A stretch of 64,000 bases of DNA from Luscinia megarhynchos (Eukaryota; Chordata; Aves; Passeriformes; Turdidae). The notes beneath the pieces were generated by a model that had not been told where the DNA came from, did no database searches, and worked only from the letters and a program-made list of their open reading frames with translations. The stretch is taken from the NCBI GenBank assembly GCA_034336665.1, contig CM067569.1:8470820-8534819 (forward strand), read 5' to 3'. How positions within the stretch are numbered: position 1 is the first letter of the stretch; each line of letters begins with the position of its first letter. The position numbers were made by a program, and so were the translations under genes. This document shows positions 11,101 to 24,540 of this stretch, in pieces.

Positions 11101-14100
11101 TTTTCCCCCCTAAAATGGGACTTTCCACTGAAAAAATATTACTCTTGGATATTTTTTCTGCCACTGTACAGATCACTTGAATTCTGATCCTGGAAGGCAT
11201 TTCAAATCCTTCCTGGCTGATAACTCTTCTCCATCCTCCAACACAAATGAATATTCTGTGCTGGATCTACCTCTCTGTGTCTGGTGTATGTGGATTACTG
11301 TGCTGTTAGATACACTAACTGCAGATCTAGTTGTTAACACCAGAATAAACAAATCACCACAGCTGTGAGGGAAGAGAGAAAAATTCCAAAGATAAAAGCA
11401 AGATAAAAACATCTACTCTGTGAATCTAACAAAAGCAGAAGTTCTAGAAATACTTGCTGGCATCAGCCCACAGGACAACAAGCCAGGCCCTTCAAGGGTA
11501 AGAACATCTTTTTCCAGATTCTACAGCAATGCCATGGAACATGCATGGATGCTTTGACTTTGGTCTTTTACACTGCTACCATTTTGTGGCTTTCTTTAAT
11601 TAACCCAATAACTCAAACACCCTACACATGTTTGTGCTTCCTCTTTAGTTTTCCCTCCACTTCCATTAAGCACAAGCCCTTTACAAACTGCAAATGAAAA
11701 TGAGAAAGCAGAAGCCTTATTATTCCTCTTTATACAGAAGAACTAGAGTTGAGAAAGAGTATAGGGAATTGACTTTTAATATAAAATCTGGAAAGTGGAG
11801 GAGGGGTATTCTCTATGAGAAATTCATCTTGGTGCAGAAAGCCAGCATGAGGTCTAGACATCCCTTAAATCAACATTTAAAGTGTTGTGGTTTCACTTTG
11901 CTTCGTAACTCTCTCTAGCAGCACATTCCCAGCAATGGTTTCAATTCTTGGGCTCAGATCAAAAGCACAGTTAAAAATTTCAAGACAATCAAACAAACAA
12001 AAACCAGAATGAGTGCAGGCAGCAGAAGGTTCTGTTGGACTTGCAAGAGGGCTCTTGCCTTGTCCATCCTGCTGTAACCCAGGGGTCACCCATCAAAGGC
12101 TTTTTGCAAGCTCAAAGCTGGTGCACAAAGCTGAGCTGGCTGGAGAGAGGCAATCCCACCCCAGGGATGCACAGCAGGACCAGCAGCCTCTCTCTGACAC
12201 TGATTTGGTACCAAACTCTTCCTCTGAAGGTGCATAAACACCACCCTGAAGAGCAGCCTGCCACGGTGGAGCTCTGTCCTTGTGCTCAGGCAAAGATTGA
12301 CAGACACCTGGCTAAAAGATTTTCAGTCCTCTTCTGGCCTCTTGGGTGTTCTTTTAAATCTTTCCTAGAACAGCTCCAGATATTCTTGTTAGCCGTGCTG
12401 CTTTCTGAGCTTGTTTCTGTGTCTTGGAGCTGCCTGCTAAAAGCATTAAAATTGTAAACTGGTGGATGAAGGAAGACAGTTTTGCTTTCAAGCTGAAAAA
12501 CATGCATCAAAGCCCCTGTAGTAAATTTACAGAGTATTAAAAACAAACAAAATCTGACCGTAGGGTAACATCATTTTAGGAGAGATGCGATGGCCTACCT
12601 CAAAGTCTGCATTTAATGTGCACAGCACTCACTTAACCTGCCCAGGCTACAAATCCCAAGGGCCAAATTCTGTCCAACCATCCTAAAACAGAGATATTTT
12701 TAGACTGCAAAGGTAGAGCAATTATAGTCTCTCTGCTCCAGTTACCTTTTCCACAGACCCATTCTCCAGACAAAGTGGAGAGCAGGAACGTTAATCCAGG
12801 AGAGCTCATACAAGCAAAGATGTAATAAAATATGACCTCCAAAATATGCTATTTTGCATGCATTTAGAGGCAGCCACAAATTAGAAAACACCTGAGTTCT
12901 AAAAAACTCCAAGACTCCATGACTTACATCATTAAATAATAATTACTGAAATTTTTAAAATTATTTTTTCTTCCTATTTGCTGTAGTGATGTTTCTTTAA
13001 AGAAGAGTCACACATTTATCATCAAGTCACCATTTGTTTTTAGGGAAGATTTCAACAGGTAATCATACAGTAATACACATAGTGAATATCTGTGAATTCT
13101 TTGGCAGAATAATTTAATATGGTGTTCAATGAATTGTCTGAATGACTGAAATAACAGAGACAAGTAACTTCAGGTGCAAAGATGCACAAGTGTCATGAGC
13201 ACAGCTGTGCAGTTCTGACAGAGCCAAAGAATTTTCAGTAAGAACTATACAAATATTTCATCCTCCTAAAATGTTTAGATTTCCTTGTGCAGCACACTAA
13301 ACAAGTATATAAGGCAGATTTTAAATTTTCATATATTGTGTAATGGTCATTAGTGCATAGGGATGAAATTATTCATCTGAATGGCCAGCTGAAAAGTTGT
13401 ACATGGTGGTAGAGCCTGTCTGAGCTTCCTGTTCTCCTTGTGGAGGTGGTGACATGAGCAGCCTTATGTCATGTTTATCTTGGTTTCATGTTCAACATGG
13501 CTGGCCTGGTGTGATAAGCAGGGCCAATTTGGTTGAACATAAAGATGTTGATTAATTTCAAGCTCAGCTTTCTCAGGTTACAATTCCTCTTTTTGTTCCC
13601 TCATCTCAGATCTATACTTTGACCTGGATTTTCTTTCTGAAGACCTGTTTTTTTCTGTGGACACTGATCTAGTATTCAAGCTCATTTTTAACATAGTTGG
13701 AGTCCATTTTTTTTTTTAATTTAAGATTCTGAAACTTGTAACAGAAGCAGCACAACATGATTTGTACTTTTCTCCATGTAGCAGTGGCAACCACAAGGAA
13801 AACTGATTATGGTTTTTATCAGACTTTTTTGGATGAAAAAGTTGTTTCTTGAGCAGCAGTGCTAAATGTGAGCACCAGATCAGTAACTGCAGAGGTAATA
13901 GTTTGTAAATTAGTCACTGGAATTGTGAACGGGTCCTAAGGGATTTTGTGTCCCATTTCCACTTAATTCATCGTTACCTTACTCTGAAAGCTTCAACCAC
14001 TGCTCTTCCCCCTAGTTCACTGCATTTAGCACAGTTTGCCTGCTTCCTCTTCAACCAGCCTTTCTTTGACCAAGCACCTACCAAATATCCTTTTCTTACC

Positions 14101-15300
14101 TTTTCCATCTCCATTTTCTGTTCTCATTGCAATCAAACCTTGCAGGCTATAAAGATACACTGATGGAAGATATGGAGAGCCAGACCTGGTGAAAGTGATG
14201 GAAGCAAGACATTTCCAGCCCAGTGGGTCTCTGTGCCCACACTACCAGCACAGCCTTCAAAGGGCCAGACTGGGAGTGGACAGACCCAGCAGCATGAAAA
14301 ATCAGAGTCTGGGGCTCATAAAGGGAAATACAGACAGTGTCCAGTGAGGCTTCCCTTGTTTGCAGCCAAAAACTGTATCAGCTCACTGGAAAGTCACCCT
14401 GGTTTTCTCACTTCAGACTCCTGAACCAAAAGTAGAGCATTTTTAAGGTTGAAAAACTTCTGTATGAGCCTACCATGACAATGTTTCATGATAGAAGCTG
14501 ACAAGCTCCTTCTCTCCTAACTGTTGGTAAAAACATGGACATCCTGGTTGACAATCGTCCTGTAATGTATCATAGTCTTCCAGAAAGAAGAAAAGAGGCA
14601 AGAGTCACCATATTCCTATGAAATTTTTCACAAGAAGGATATCAGTGAATTCTTTTGGCTGTTGTTAAAAAGAACTTTTTGAGAAAAAGTTGACATTTTT
14701 TGTGTAAAGCAGCACTTTTCATACAGTAGGTTTAGACAGGCCCCCAAGCTTTCACTGTAAATTTTGAATGTGGAGGTGCTGGTATGGATGGCAGTATTTA
14801 TTAGTGTTTATATTAAAAGTAGTTACAGTGATGTTATAACCATTCCTAAGCCAGGCATTGAAAAACTGAATAATTTATTGTTAAAACTAGTGCAAGTGTG
14901 CTCCAAAGTAGAACTGATTCCTGAGCAGCCTGATCTCAGCTCTTTAGTGACATGTTGAAGACAGCAAAAAATTATTTTAAAGTCTGTGGTCTGTTGTAAC
15001 AGTATATGATTTTTAAAATCTGTATTTATTTTCCCTTTTTCCATGGTGACTCCCTAGCACAATGGTTTCTCCTCTCTGATATCCTCACTTGTGCACCTGA
15101 GTGGGACCTCAAAAACCAAAGCAACAACCCCTTGAGGGAAGGATCTTTCACACCATGTACAGGATGCTTTGGAAAAGAAGGCTTCAGGCAGGAGAAGAAG
15201 CAGGAAAATCCATTTTTCCTGGCTCCTGAAGCTGTTCCTGAGCAGATGTTCCCATGGGGGAGCTGCCCAGCTCCTGCCATTGCATCCAGCAAGGGGATGA
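8110..15300. other. Long unique AT-rich stretch, no gene seen
   Basis: About 7.2 kb with no transposon, RNA gene or exon that I recognise. At 9004-9514 both strands are open for more than 110 codons, but neither translation has a known domain and the overlap favours chance. Overlapping frames at 12013-12546 also lack domains. Short T runs occur near 13708-13718. Confidence 0.55.
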
Positions 15301-15319
15301 CAGACAGACAGTCTGTCTG
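15301..15319. repeat. Perfect 9-bp-arm palindrome
   Basis: CAGACAGACAGTCTGTCTG is an exact inverted repeat: CAGACAGAC and GTCTGTCTG pair around a single central A. The arms are themselves two GACA-type repeats, so slippage of a CAGA microsatellite may have produced it. No associated gene or terminator function is implied in a vertebrate genome. Confidence 0.9.
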
Positions 15320-17902
15320 ACAGGCAGACACTCCACATAAATCCCCTTTGCTCTGGACATTTTTGGGTCCATCTTTCCAGCAACCTGCCCCATATATTGG
15401 ATTCTCAAGTAAATTCCAGAGGAAGGAAAAAGCATGTCTGAAGTTACCCCTTCCCCTTCCTTCTCTGCCCTTCCCTCCCAAAGATGTACCCCCTCCATGG
15501 CCCATATTTCCAAACTTCTTGCTTCTTTGAGTGATTTTCATACTCTGAAACAGCATCATTGAATTTTGCTTAGTTAAGGCAGGACAGCTCATGTCAGAAA
15601 ATGTTTGCTAGATTGGGTCTCATTTTGTAACATTTCCCCTCAAAGGATGATTCAATGATGCATCTTAGAATCAGATTCCAGAGAGGGAACTAAAAGAAAC
15701 ATCAATAAAAAAAGAAACTGTGAGGAAACTAAATATAGAACAGGCCAATATGAATTAAACAACATCCTAGAAATCTTCACACAATAATTGATTTGCTCAT
15801 TTGTACTTCTTTCTATTCTTTAATCTTTCAGCAGGGCTTCAATCCTCCCCCCATTGCTTTTTTAATATTCTCTGTTCATCTGTTGTCTACAATATTGTTT
15901 CTGATCTCTCTCATCCCATCAATCATCCATAAAAAGAGACTAGTCCACACACTCTGGTCTCCAATCCTAATGACTGTAAAGAACTAATCACCTAAACTGA
16001 GTGATGTTCATTGTTGTAAGTGTCTCTTTGATTTATTAAACATCTCTGTATAAATTCCTGCATGTTTTGCAAGTTGTTTCCTAGAACCTGTATGAAGGCT
16101 CTTTGAAATCCTAAAACTGTCTGCTTATGGGGTTTTTGGTTCACCCAATAAATGGATTCTAGTCATGAAAAATGAGCTTTTACTTAACTGAAAGTAACAC
16201 TCAATTCCAAATTCAGGTCAGAGCCTCCGTTTGAGCTTCCCCTGAATATACAGCAAACTTACAAAGGCCGCTCATATACACTTTATATTAATTTGAAAAT
16301 AGTGTGTGCATGGCTTTGGGATGTCTGCCTGCTGATGGAGAGCCATACACCCTATGGCAATCCTCCTAATGATGGCATTTTCCATGGCTGTCACTTTCAC
16401 ATGCTGTTGCAAGCTCTTCAGTTGAGCACGTGGACTTCCAATCTGATTAATTAAAGCTTGAGAACTGGATATGTTCAACCTGTTTTTGTCAGTGATGCTC
16501 TCAGCTCTGTGCTGTCGGTGTGTGCAGTGACAGGGAGGGATCCCCGTGCTGAATCAGGGCCTTTTTGGCCACACATCCACGGAGAGGCCACTCAATGCCC
16601 ACCAAGGGATCTGGGATTCTCAAGAGGGTGCAAGATCCAGGTTTTGGGAGCTGCCTTCCCATCTAACCTGGTCTCACTTGAAAGGAACAGAGATACTAAG
16701 GACAGAGCAAAATTCAACACGAGCAAGGATGTCTGAAGATCATGTGAGTCTTTTGAAGGGACCCTACATGATGTTCTTGTGAGCTGATTGCCCAAAATGG
16801 AAACTAGACAAAGCATTAAATGGACACAGCTGTTGGTGGAACCACACTCAGAGGATAATACTCAAAACAGAGGACAGTTGCACCAAAAAACTCTCTCTGT
16901 GCTTTTCATGCTTTTTCACCAGCACCTTAGGGTGCAGGACTAGAAAGAAAAGGTATAAAGAGTTTGAATGAGGCCATTCTGGAAAGGATTCTTTGCCAGG
17001 GAGAAATCCACTCCCCTTTCTCATGCTGGATTTGCACAGAATATTGAGTCCCTGCTAAAAATAAATGCAGACTCCTTAATGTTCACCCCAGTCTTTACAG
17101 CAGTCCCTGGCTAATGAACCAGCCACTGTTGCAGGCGGGTGAGTTTCATGCATTGATTGCCTTAGTGCCTCATACTAAGTAAAAAGCACGTTAATAATCT
17201 TATTATTACAGAAACATCATGGAAACTCATAAATATAGATTCAACAGTTAACATCACAAATCTGTGAAAACCCTTTTTTCAGCACAGTATGGGCAGAGTT
17301 ACGCTGTCAGAAAAAAGAAGTGGGGAAAAGTAGAAATTATTCTATAGATTTACCCACTTTTTATGCTTACAAAACGTGCACTAACTCCTTGCAGATTTTG
17401 TGTTCTGTAACCATTAGCAAAACAGTCTCCTGCAACCCTCTGGTAGGGGTGCACTGAGCCAGCCAGGCTGGTAAATCTTGGTTAGGAATATACAGCTCAT
17501 GTGAGTTTCCTTGTTATTGTCAGGTCAGCAGATTGAGTGTTACTCTTAGAATGAGATTTTGTTTCCTTGCATTCCGTTTGACATTCTAAATTTGCTTTCT
17601 ATATCTCAGGACCCTCAAACAAACATCAGTTGTCACCTAGAGTAGCCACAGAAAGAGATTAGCTTCCCTGCAAGTGCCCAGGCTCAGAAGGGGCTGCAAC
17701 AGAAAAGCACAGCAGAAGAGGAGTCTTTTCTCACTATTTTTAAAAAAGGAAATGTGACAATTATATTTGGGGGGAAAAATTATTTTTTTCCCCAAATAGC
17801 CGAAAAACAAATAGAGATAAAGTAGATTTGGATTTCTGTTCAAGCAAATATTTGAGGACCTGATTAGTGAAGTTTATAATGTTCCCATTATCTGTACTCT
17901 TG
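15320..17902. other. Unique DNA, no gene seen
   Basis: Mostly AT-rich. A frame of 188 codons on the - strand (15026-15592) and four overlapping frames share the same region, which contains C/T-rich DNA near 15450-15480. No domain is recognisable. Confidence 0.55.
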
Positions 17903-17910
17903 TATACATA

Positions 17911-17941
<31 letters not shown>

Positions 17942-17942
17942 T
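17903..17942 (+). repeat. AT dinucleotide microsatellite
   Basis: A TA/AT run of about 40 bases with two C interruptions (TATACATATA at the left and another C near 17929). Simple-sequence repeat, probably length-variable. Confidence 0.95.
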
Positions 17943-20900
17943 TGCTGTAAAAAGATATTTCTATTAATATTAGGTGAGAGCACTCCATTACCCTGTTACA
18001 AGAACATAAATAAATAATAACCATTGCAATACTGGTGTCAGCATCTCTATCACAGGTGCTGATTTGGGCTAGATAGATGATTTCCAAACTCTAAGGAAGG
18101 GGAGACTCATTTTTATTCTGAGAAGCTCCCATGCAGGGAACCTTCACACAAATGGGCAGAGATTAGGGACAGCCAAAATTTCCACCTCTGTGAACTCCCT
18201 GCACCACAGAAAGGCTTGCAGGGAGAAATGTTTCAGAAGTAAAGCACAGGCAGGGAAAGGGCTTTGCATTGTGAGGAAAAGATCACCAGCAGGAGAGCTG
18301 AAAGCTCACAAAGAATTTAGCCCCCAAGCAAGTTTAACCAAAATGTTTCCTTTGAGTCATATCACACCACTCTGCAGTTGGATCACCTAAAATAATATTC
18401 TATCCTTAAAATATTTACTGATTATGGACTCCTTCCACAAATTTAGTAGCAATGGTTTCACTGATAAATGATTTGTGATTTTTCTCTGTACAATACTGGC
18501 AATTTCAAATCTATTATCTCACAACCTACCTCTATCTTAATTTTTTTTTCTCTCTTGTTAAACAAATGCTTTCCAAATCTCTGTGGGATAAATACAGTGA
18601 TGATTTAATGTGTTTTACAATCCACTGAGATTTAAATATATCAGCTCACCTAGGAATGGATATTATATATTTTACAGCCCTGGTTTGGGAGAAAATCCTA
18701 CCTCTTGAAGAAAAGAAACAAAGACCTTCTTTTTCTGATTTGTGTGTATTGTTTGGGTTTTATTTTCTTTCCTTTTGTTTTTCCCAGAAAGACAGTTGCT
18801 GCTTGAGAGGCACCAAGCAGTAAAGAAGACTGAAAGCAGTTAGTCTTGGTGGAGGTGAACTGCACGGTTAGAGGGCAGGAAAGGAGGTCAGAGGTGTATA
18901 TGATCAATACAATATTGCACAGGAATTGCCACAGCAGACACCTCATGCCCACTTTGTGTGAGCACTTATAAATACCTGTCTGCATCTCCAATCCCTGGCT
19001 CAGCTGAAAAAGGTTCTGTATCTTTGACGTGAGGCGAGAAGATCTCCATCCCCGCAGTTCTACTGAGATTACTCAGCTGTGAACAGATAACTCGATACAA
19101 AGAAGAGGAAGAAAAAGCAAGGAAAAAAGTAGAAGCAGACAATTTCATAGAGCCCAAACCAGACAAGAGTCTCTCTGATGACCAAGGGAAAAGCTTTGAT
19201 AAACGGTAGGGCAGCTCCTCAAATCCAGGTCTCTGAAAGTGGGGGTGGAACACTGCAGGAAATAATATGAGAGTCCCTGCTGTGGGAGTCAAGGGAGACA
19301 GGGAAAATAGTTCAGGTAATAAAAAAAATGTTAATATTACAAGAGTGGAATGCATTTGAGTATAATTCCAGACTTTTAAGTTCAGTTTTCAAATCTTGGA
19401 GAAAGAAAGAGGCAGCCTGCTGCCATCTCACTAGTTTGTCACATTGGGTTTAAGGTGTGGAATAAATCAAAACTTTTTTTTTTTTTTTGGGAACATGGTA
19501 CAAAGAAATGCATTAATAATACATGAAAAAATGTTCATCACATTGGTGTGCATCAGTGGAAACACTATTTTAAAGAAACTATGAGCAACACATGAAAAGA
19601 TTTGACCTAGGTTTCACTTCTGAGGTGCCAGGGTGGGGGCGAGGTGAGCATTTCTCTTACCTACTGATGTGTTACATCTGTGACTTCCTACTTGGCTAGA
19701 GAAGTTGGGTTCCCAAAGCAGGCATGGTTTTTTTTTTTCCCTACAAGCAAGCAAGGAAGTTTGAATCCTCTGAGCCACCCCCTCTAAGGGCGTTCAAGAG
19801 GAACAGAGAGAGAAATAAAACAAAACCTCCCAGTTAGCTGGTGGCTGCCATGCCTTTTCTTCCTCTGCATGCTGAATGTTTAAAAGTCTAAAGACTCTGA
19901 TGTTTGCTGAGAACAGCAGTGATATTTGTGCTCAGCTCTAGTGCAGACATGGGACACGTGAACATGCCTACATGCCTCTCTAAATGCTTGTGATTTCCTT
20001 CCCTTTAGCTTCCAGATACACTTTTTAAAAAAAATAAAGTATACAATTTCTATTTATGGAAGAGCACAGATGCAATAAATATTTGTTTCTAAGCTAGCTG
20101 AATCTATCAGCAATCATAGTGTGAGAAAGATCAAAGGGAAGACAAGATAAACACAAAAATGTTATTTGTGATTTGGATTGTGGTAGCACCCAAATGCTCC
20201 ACACAAAAATGGGGCCTCCTGCTGTCAATGCTGTACAGGCAAAAAGTGGAATTTTCCTGTCTTCTGAATCACCAGCAGTCTCAACAAGCAAATTTAACCC
20301 AAGGAGGATGAAAACAGATTGTTTCTGTTAGTGACCAGAATGAGGAAATGCTCATTTTGCCAGGGTATCTCTGGTTAACTCAGTTTGTAAGAGCTGTGGG
20401 CACCCCCTCCCCAGCTGCTGACATGGTGACAGAGATACCTGAGTGCCACCACCTCCATGGGGGTCTCTGTCCAGCAGGGAGCCCTTTGGAGCCCTTGTGC
20501 TTCAGGAATGAGAGAGCTGTGGTTCCACAGCTCTTCCAGGAGGAAGGGAAGAGGATTCCAGGGCTGGTCAAACATTGTCAGACCAGACAATTTCCTGAGC
20601 TTAGTGGCCACTTGGTGGACAGGGAGAGTGAACAAAGGATGTGGCTGTGCTGCCCCACTGACAATCTTGCCCCACTCTCCATCACTTGTTGTGCCTGGAC
20701 AAGCAGACAGGGCAGGGGAGTGCCCTGCAACCTGCTCTGCAGGTGGGGAGACCCATCTGACAGCCCACACAGGGCTCTGTGCATGCATTTCACTCCTCTC
20801 TGCCCCTCCACCACCCTCCTCGACCCAGAAGTTCTGGTGAAGGGTATGAGAAAGGGGGAATTCACTGCTCCAGCAGACAGTCATTGCTCTCCCTATATAT

Positions 20901-22772
20901 GCCTTCAGCCTGTTGTCACCATCTCCATTTGTAGTTTTGTGAACTACTTTTAACTTATTTAATAGACTCCCACAATAGGAAAAAAGGCCCTAAGGAAAGA
21001 GAATAAAAGTTGTTACTTTGCTAAGACCTTGCCTGGCAAATTTCAACTCAAAAACCCCAGAGAATGCAGAAGAGATTAATGAAAATGCTGAGAATCACCA
21101 TAATAATTCCAACTACCAGCACCAGTGTCAGCAGGCTCAGCAGGGCCTGTCATTAGAAAGCCCCCTTTTAAATGGGTGTCCCTCCTATTAGTTAAATTAT
21201 CTACACTGCAGCGAAGAATATTCCAAGGTGACAGAAATGGGAACAGTACAGGCTGCTAAAAATGAAAATCAGATAATTGCTCATAAATTACTTCTGGGGT
21301 CTTTCAAGATCTTTCGGTCTTGCTGACTGAAAGGCAAGTCATTTGGAATGCAATAATTAAAATAAAAGCTGCAACATACAGGAAATGTGGTTGGAAGGAA
21401 GATATTAAGAGATGCATTGTACCTGCATAAATTATCCTCTGGTTTTTGATAGCATCCTGAATTCACTCTTATTCTCCTCAAAAAGCAAGTAGAGATGAGA
21501 ACCTTGACATGGAGAGCATCTCTGGCTCTGGTCCCCAGTCTGTTCTCTGGATTTTCACACGAATTCCAGCCAGGGGTAAAAAGGGTGTGGATGTTATTGT
21601 CCTTCCTCACACTTTTGCCCCAGTGCTGTCTCAGTGCAATGCTCAGTGACACCTTCAGCCCCTTCAGAGAATGGGGACTGCCCTGCTCACATGAATTGAA
21701 GGGAAAACCCCAAATTTCCTCCCTTGGGATGGGACCTCAAGATTCACCAGGAGATATTTTAAACCGGCTGCCTCTTCTCCTAATTTGCCACATCTGAGGG
21801 TAAAATTAACGTCACTTGGTGTTCAGCAGAGCCATCTCTGTATTAGTTTTTTTCAGTAGTTTTAGATGAAAGTTGCTGAGAGACAGAAGGGGTGCTCTGA
21901 TGAGCTGAAGGTCAAGACATCATCACCTCTTCAGCTGTATTCTCTGTTCTTTTTCTGATCATCCCACACAGCCACCAACTGTTTGGAAGAGGATAGCCAA
22001 GCAACTCCAGAAAATGTCTGTTAAAAATCCATTTGCACTCATTTACTGCTGACCACGTTTGGTATAAAAACATTAAGAGACTATTTCACCCCTCTTGGCA
22101 TTTATTGGACTACATGGAGATATTTTTTCAGACTGTACTTGCTGTGTTTTTTAAAGCCAAACAGTATTTTGTTAGTTGCCCAGGGGATTTCATGCATGGG
22201 CTACTCTATAAATAAGACTTATTATTCCCTGGTGACAAATGCAATTTCTTTCTCAGAAGTTCTATAATAGCTCATGTGGGATAAACAGGTTTTCTGATGG
22301 TGTTAAGTTTCACAATTAAACTGGAGACACTTCCTGCTATAAGAGGGGTAAATAACCAGTTTTTAAACTACCTTTTAATTGCTGAAGCAATCAAATCTTC
22401 TGCCCATATAGTTACAGCTGGGTAGTAAGAATGGGATGACATCAGTCACCAACTGTGATTCTCTGTGGTTCCCCAGAGAAAAAAATTTGATTCCCTCAAT
22501 CCAATTTATAGCTTGGAGGAGGTAGGGGAAGCTGTAAAATCTACCAGGCTAGCATAACAGGCTGGCACTGTTATCCTGATCTCAGCAAGGCCAAGGACTC
22601 TACAAGGAGCTGAAATTCCCTGTGGTGTTCAAGATGAGGCAGGAGAAATTCTGCAGGACAATCACTGCAGTGTGGACAACACCTCTGTTCCTGGGAAGGA
22701 AAATACAGGATTTTTACCTTCAGGGCTGCTTCTCTGCACTTTTTGCCAAAAATAAATTAACCTCATGAACAT
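17943..22772. other. Unique DNA, no gene seen
   Basis: A T15 tract lies at 19474-19488 and shorter T runs near 18541 and 19730. The region 20348-20953 is open for 201 codons on the + strand, but four other frames on both strands are open across the same GC-richer stretch and none shows a domain or flanking splice pattern I can defend. Confidence 0.55.
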
Positions 22773-22824
22773 AGAACAAATGTACATATATTACAGGGAG
22801 AACAAATGTACATATATTACAGGG
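22773..22824 (+). repeat. Perfect 26-bp direct tandem duplication
   Basis: The 26 bases at 22773-22798, which begin AGAACAAATGTACATATATT and end ACAGGG, are repeated without change at 22799-22824. Two identical copies in otherwise unique DNA suggest a recent local duplication or a short variable-number repeat. Confidence 0.95.
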
Positions 22825-24340
22825 CTTCTTTCATGAATAAAGGATGGCAGGTCACCTAACCTCCATCCAAATAAGCAGCACAGGAAGGGAGAGAGGAGAA
22901 GTGAAGGTAATTTGACGTTGCAACAGGGAGGAGGCAGAGGTTTAAACACAGCTGAATCATCCAACAACCCAACCTGACAGAAAACAGCAAATAACACAAA
23001 TTCCTGTGACTTTCATCAAGCTCTCTCCTGCCCTAGCACTGCTGGAATGTTCTCTAGCTGGATCTCAGAGACATTTCACAGTGGAGGAGTCACAGCCTCC
23101 TGGCACAGCCCCCTCCAGCATTGATCTTGCTGCAAGGCTGGACCTCAGCACGAAGGAAGGGACTGGGATGAATTTTCCAGTCGTGACATCACTTCCCCAC
23201 AACTACTGCCTTTCCCCAGCCCCATCACCTAAGCCTCCCTTAATGCCCAGGGGTTTTTTACATGTCCAGAATTTCCATTACAGTGAGTCTTTACCATTCT
23301 TCATGCTGTTTAGGCTCAGAAAATACTTTGTGCAGGATTCAGGGTGTGCAGGTGGGAGTGTTCCTGCAGCCTGACCTTTCTATCATCTGTAATTCTCAGT
23401 GGCCATGGTTTCACCTTTATCTGGAAACTTATAAGAAAAAATCTCTTTTGGAACAATGAGAAAAAGGCTGATTAAATAACTGCCTATCATCTTCTGGGAT
23501 TGTTATCCCTCACTGAATGCCTGGAATCAGCAGTCAAGAACAAATAAAGAGCTCACACTCCTATTTTATGCCTAGATCTCAGCATTACACTGACATGAAG
23601 CCAGTTATCCTGAGTGGCACCTGGGCCCTTTGGAGCTGGACACAAAGGCACCAAGGATCTGGTGCTCAGAGGCACCACTGAGGTGTGTGTGTGCAACATG
23701 TGGGCTCCTCTTAGTCGTGTGTAGGGTCAGAGTTCCAGAGCTGGGGGGCCAGGGCTCCCAGCTGAATGCACTGAGATGGGCTGTGTGTAGGCAGTGTGTA
23801 GGAAGTGTGTGTGTACAGCTCAGAAATCAGATTTATTTGTAGGCAGGGGAGCTTTGAAGTTTCCCTGTGCGGGCATCCACTAGAGAGCAGATGGAGATCA
23901 GGCTGCAGAGCTGGTATTTCATAGGTCTCAGTTCCTGCACTGCCAGTTTCATGTGCTCCTCTTGTATTTCCCGCCTCCTTTACCACTCTGCTTCTGTATA
24001 CTTACTGTTGAAAAATATTTACATGAAAAAATATTCTGAAGGGAGAGAGGTTAGCAAAACTGTCAACTGGGCTAAAAGTATTAAGCAAACCTTTTCCAGC
24101 CTCCATGAAGTAAGAGATTTCTAATGCTGCTTACTCAGGACTTCTAGCAGGCTGCTGTACTCACAGGAGGGTGCTTTCTTTGCTTATTTTATGCATCAGT
24201 TTCATGTAGAATATTTGTTTGCTTCTGTGAGTGAAAAACATATATTTTCTGATGGAAATTGCTTACCTCAAGGAAAAACTAAATGTAGATCTTCAGCCTC
24301 AAGAACATGAACTTTTGGTGCAACTTTGCTGGCAAAACAT
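22825..24340. other. Unique DNA, no gene seen
   Basis: Short GT-rich patches occur at 23683-23692 and 23781-23815. The frame at 23006-23374 (+) has no recognised domain. Confidence 0.55.
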
Positions 24341-24540
24341 AAAATCATATAATCATTAATACCATGATGGGAAGGGACATTAAGGTGCAACTTTGGTTTG
24401 GCAAAAGCACAGTCTAGACAACATGTCCCAGCTCCTTTTCCAGATGAACCTTAAAGTGCCCCAACATTGGGGAATCCAAATGTAAAACCATACCTACTCT
24501 TGAGGAATTTCTTCAAGTTGGAGCAGATTCATCCTCAAAA
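24341..24540 (-). mobile_element. Diverged CR1 LINE 3' end
   Basis: Read on the + strand, AAAATCATATAATCATT at 24341-24357 resembles the complement of the CR1 terminal ATTCTATG repeat. It is followed by GGGAAGGGACATTAAGGTGC (complement of the CR1 AAGGTCCCTTCC block), a TCTAGACAACATGTCCCAGC segment like the family's CTAGACCAGGTTGCTCAGAG, then AACCTTAAAGTGCC and TTGGGGAATCCA, like the GGCATCCA part, and finally GAATTTCTTCAAGTTGGAGC at about 24504-24523. The order fits a 5'-truncated CR1 tail on the - strand, clearly older than the copy at 7905. Confidence 0.75.
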
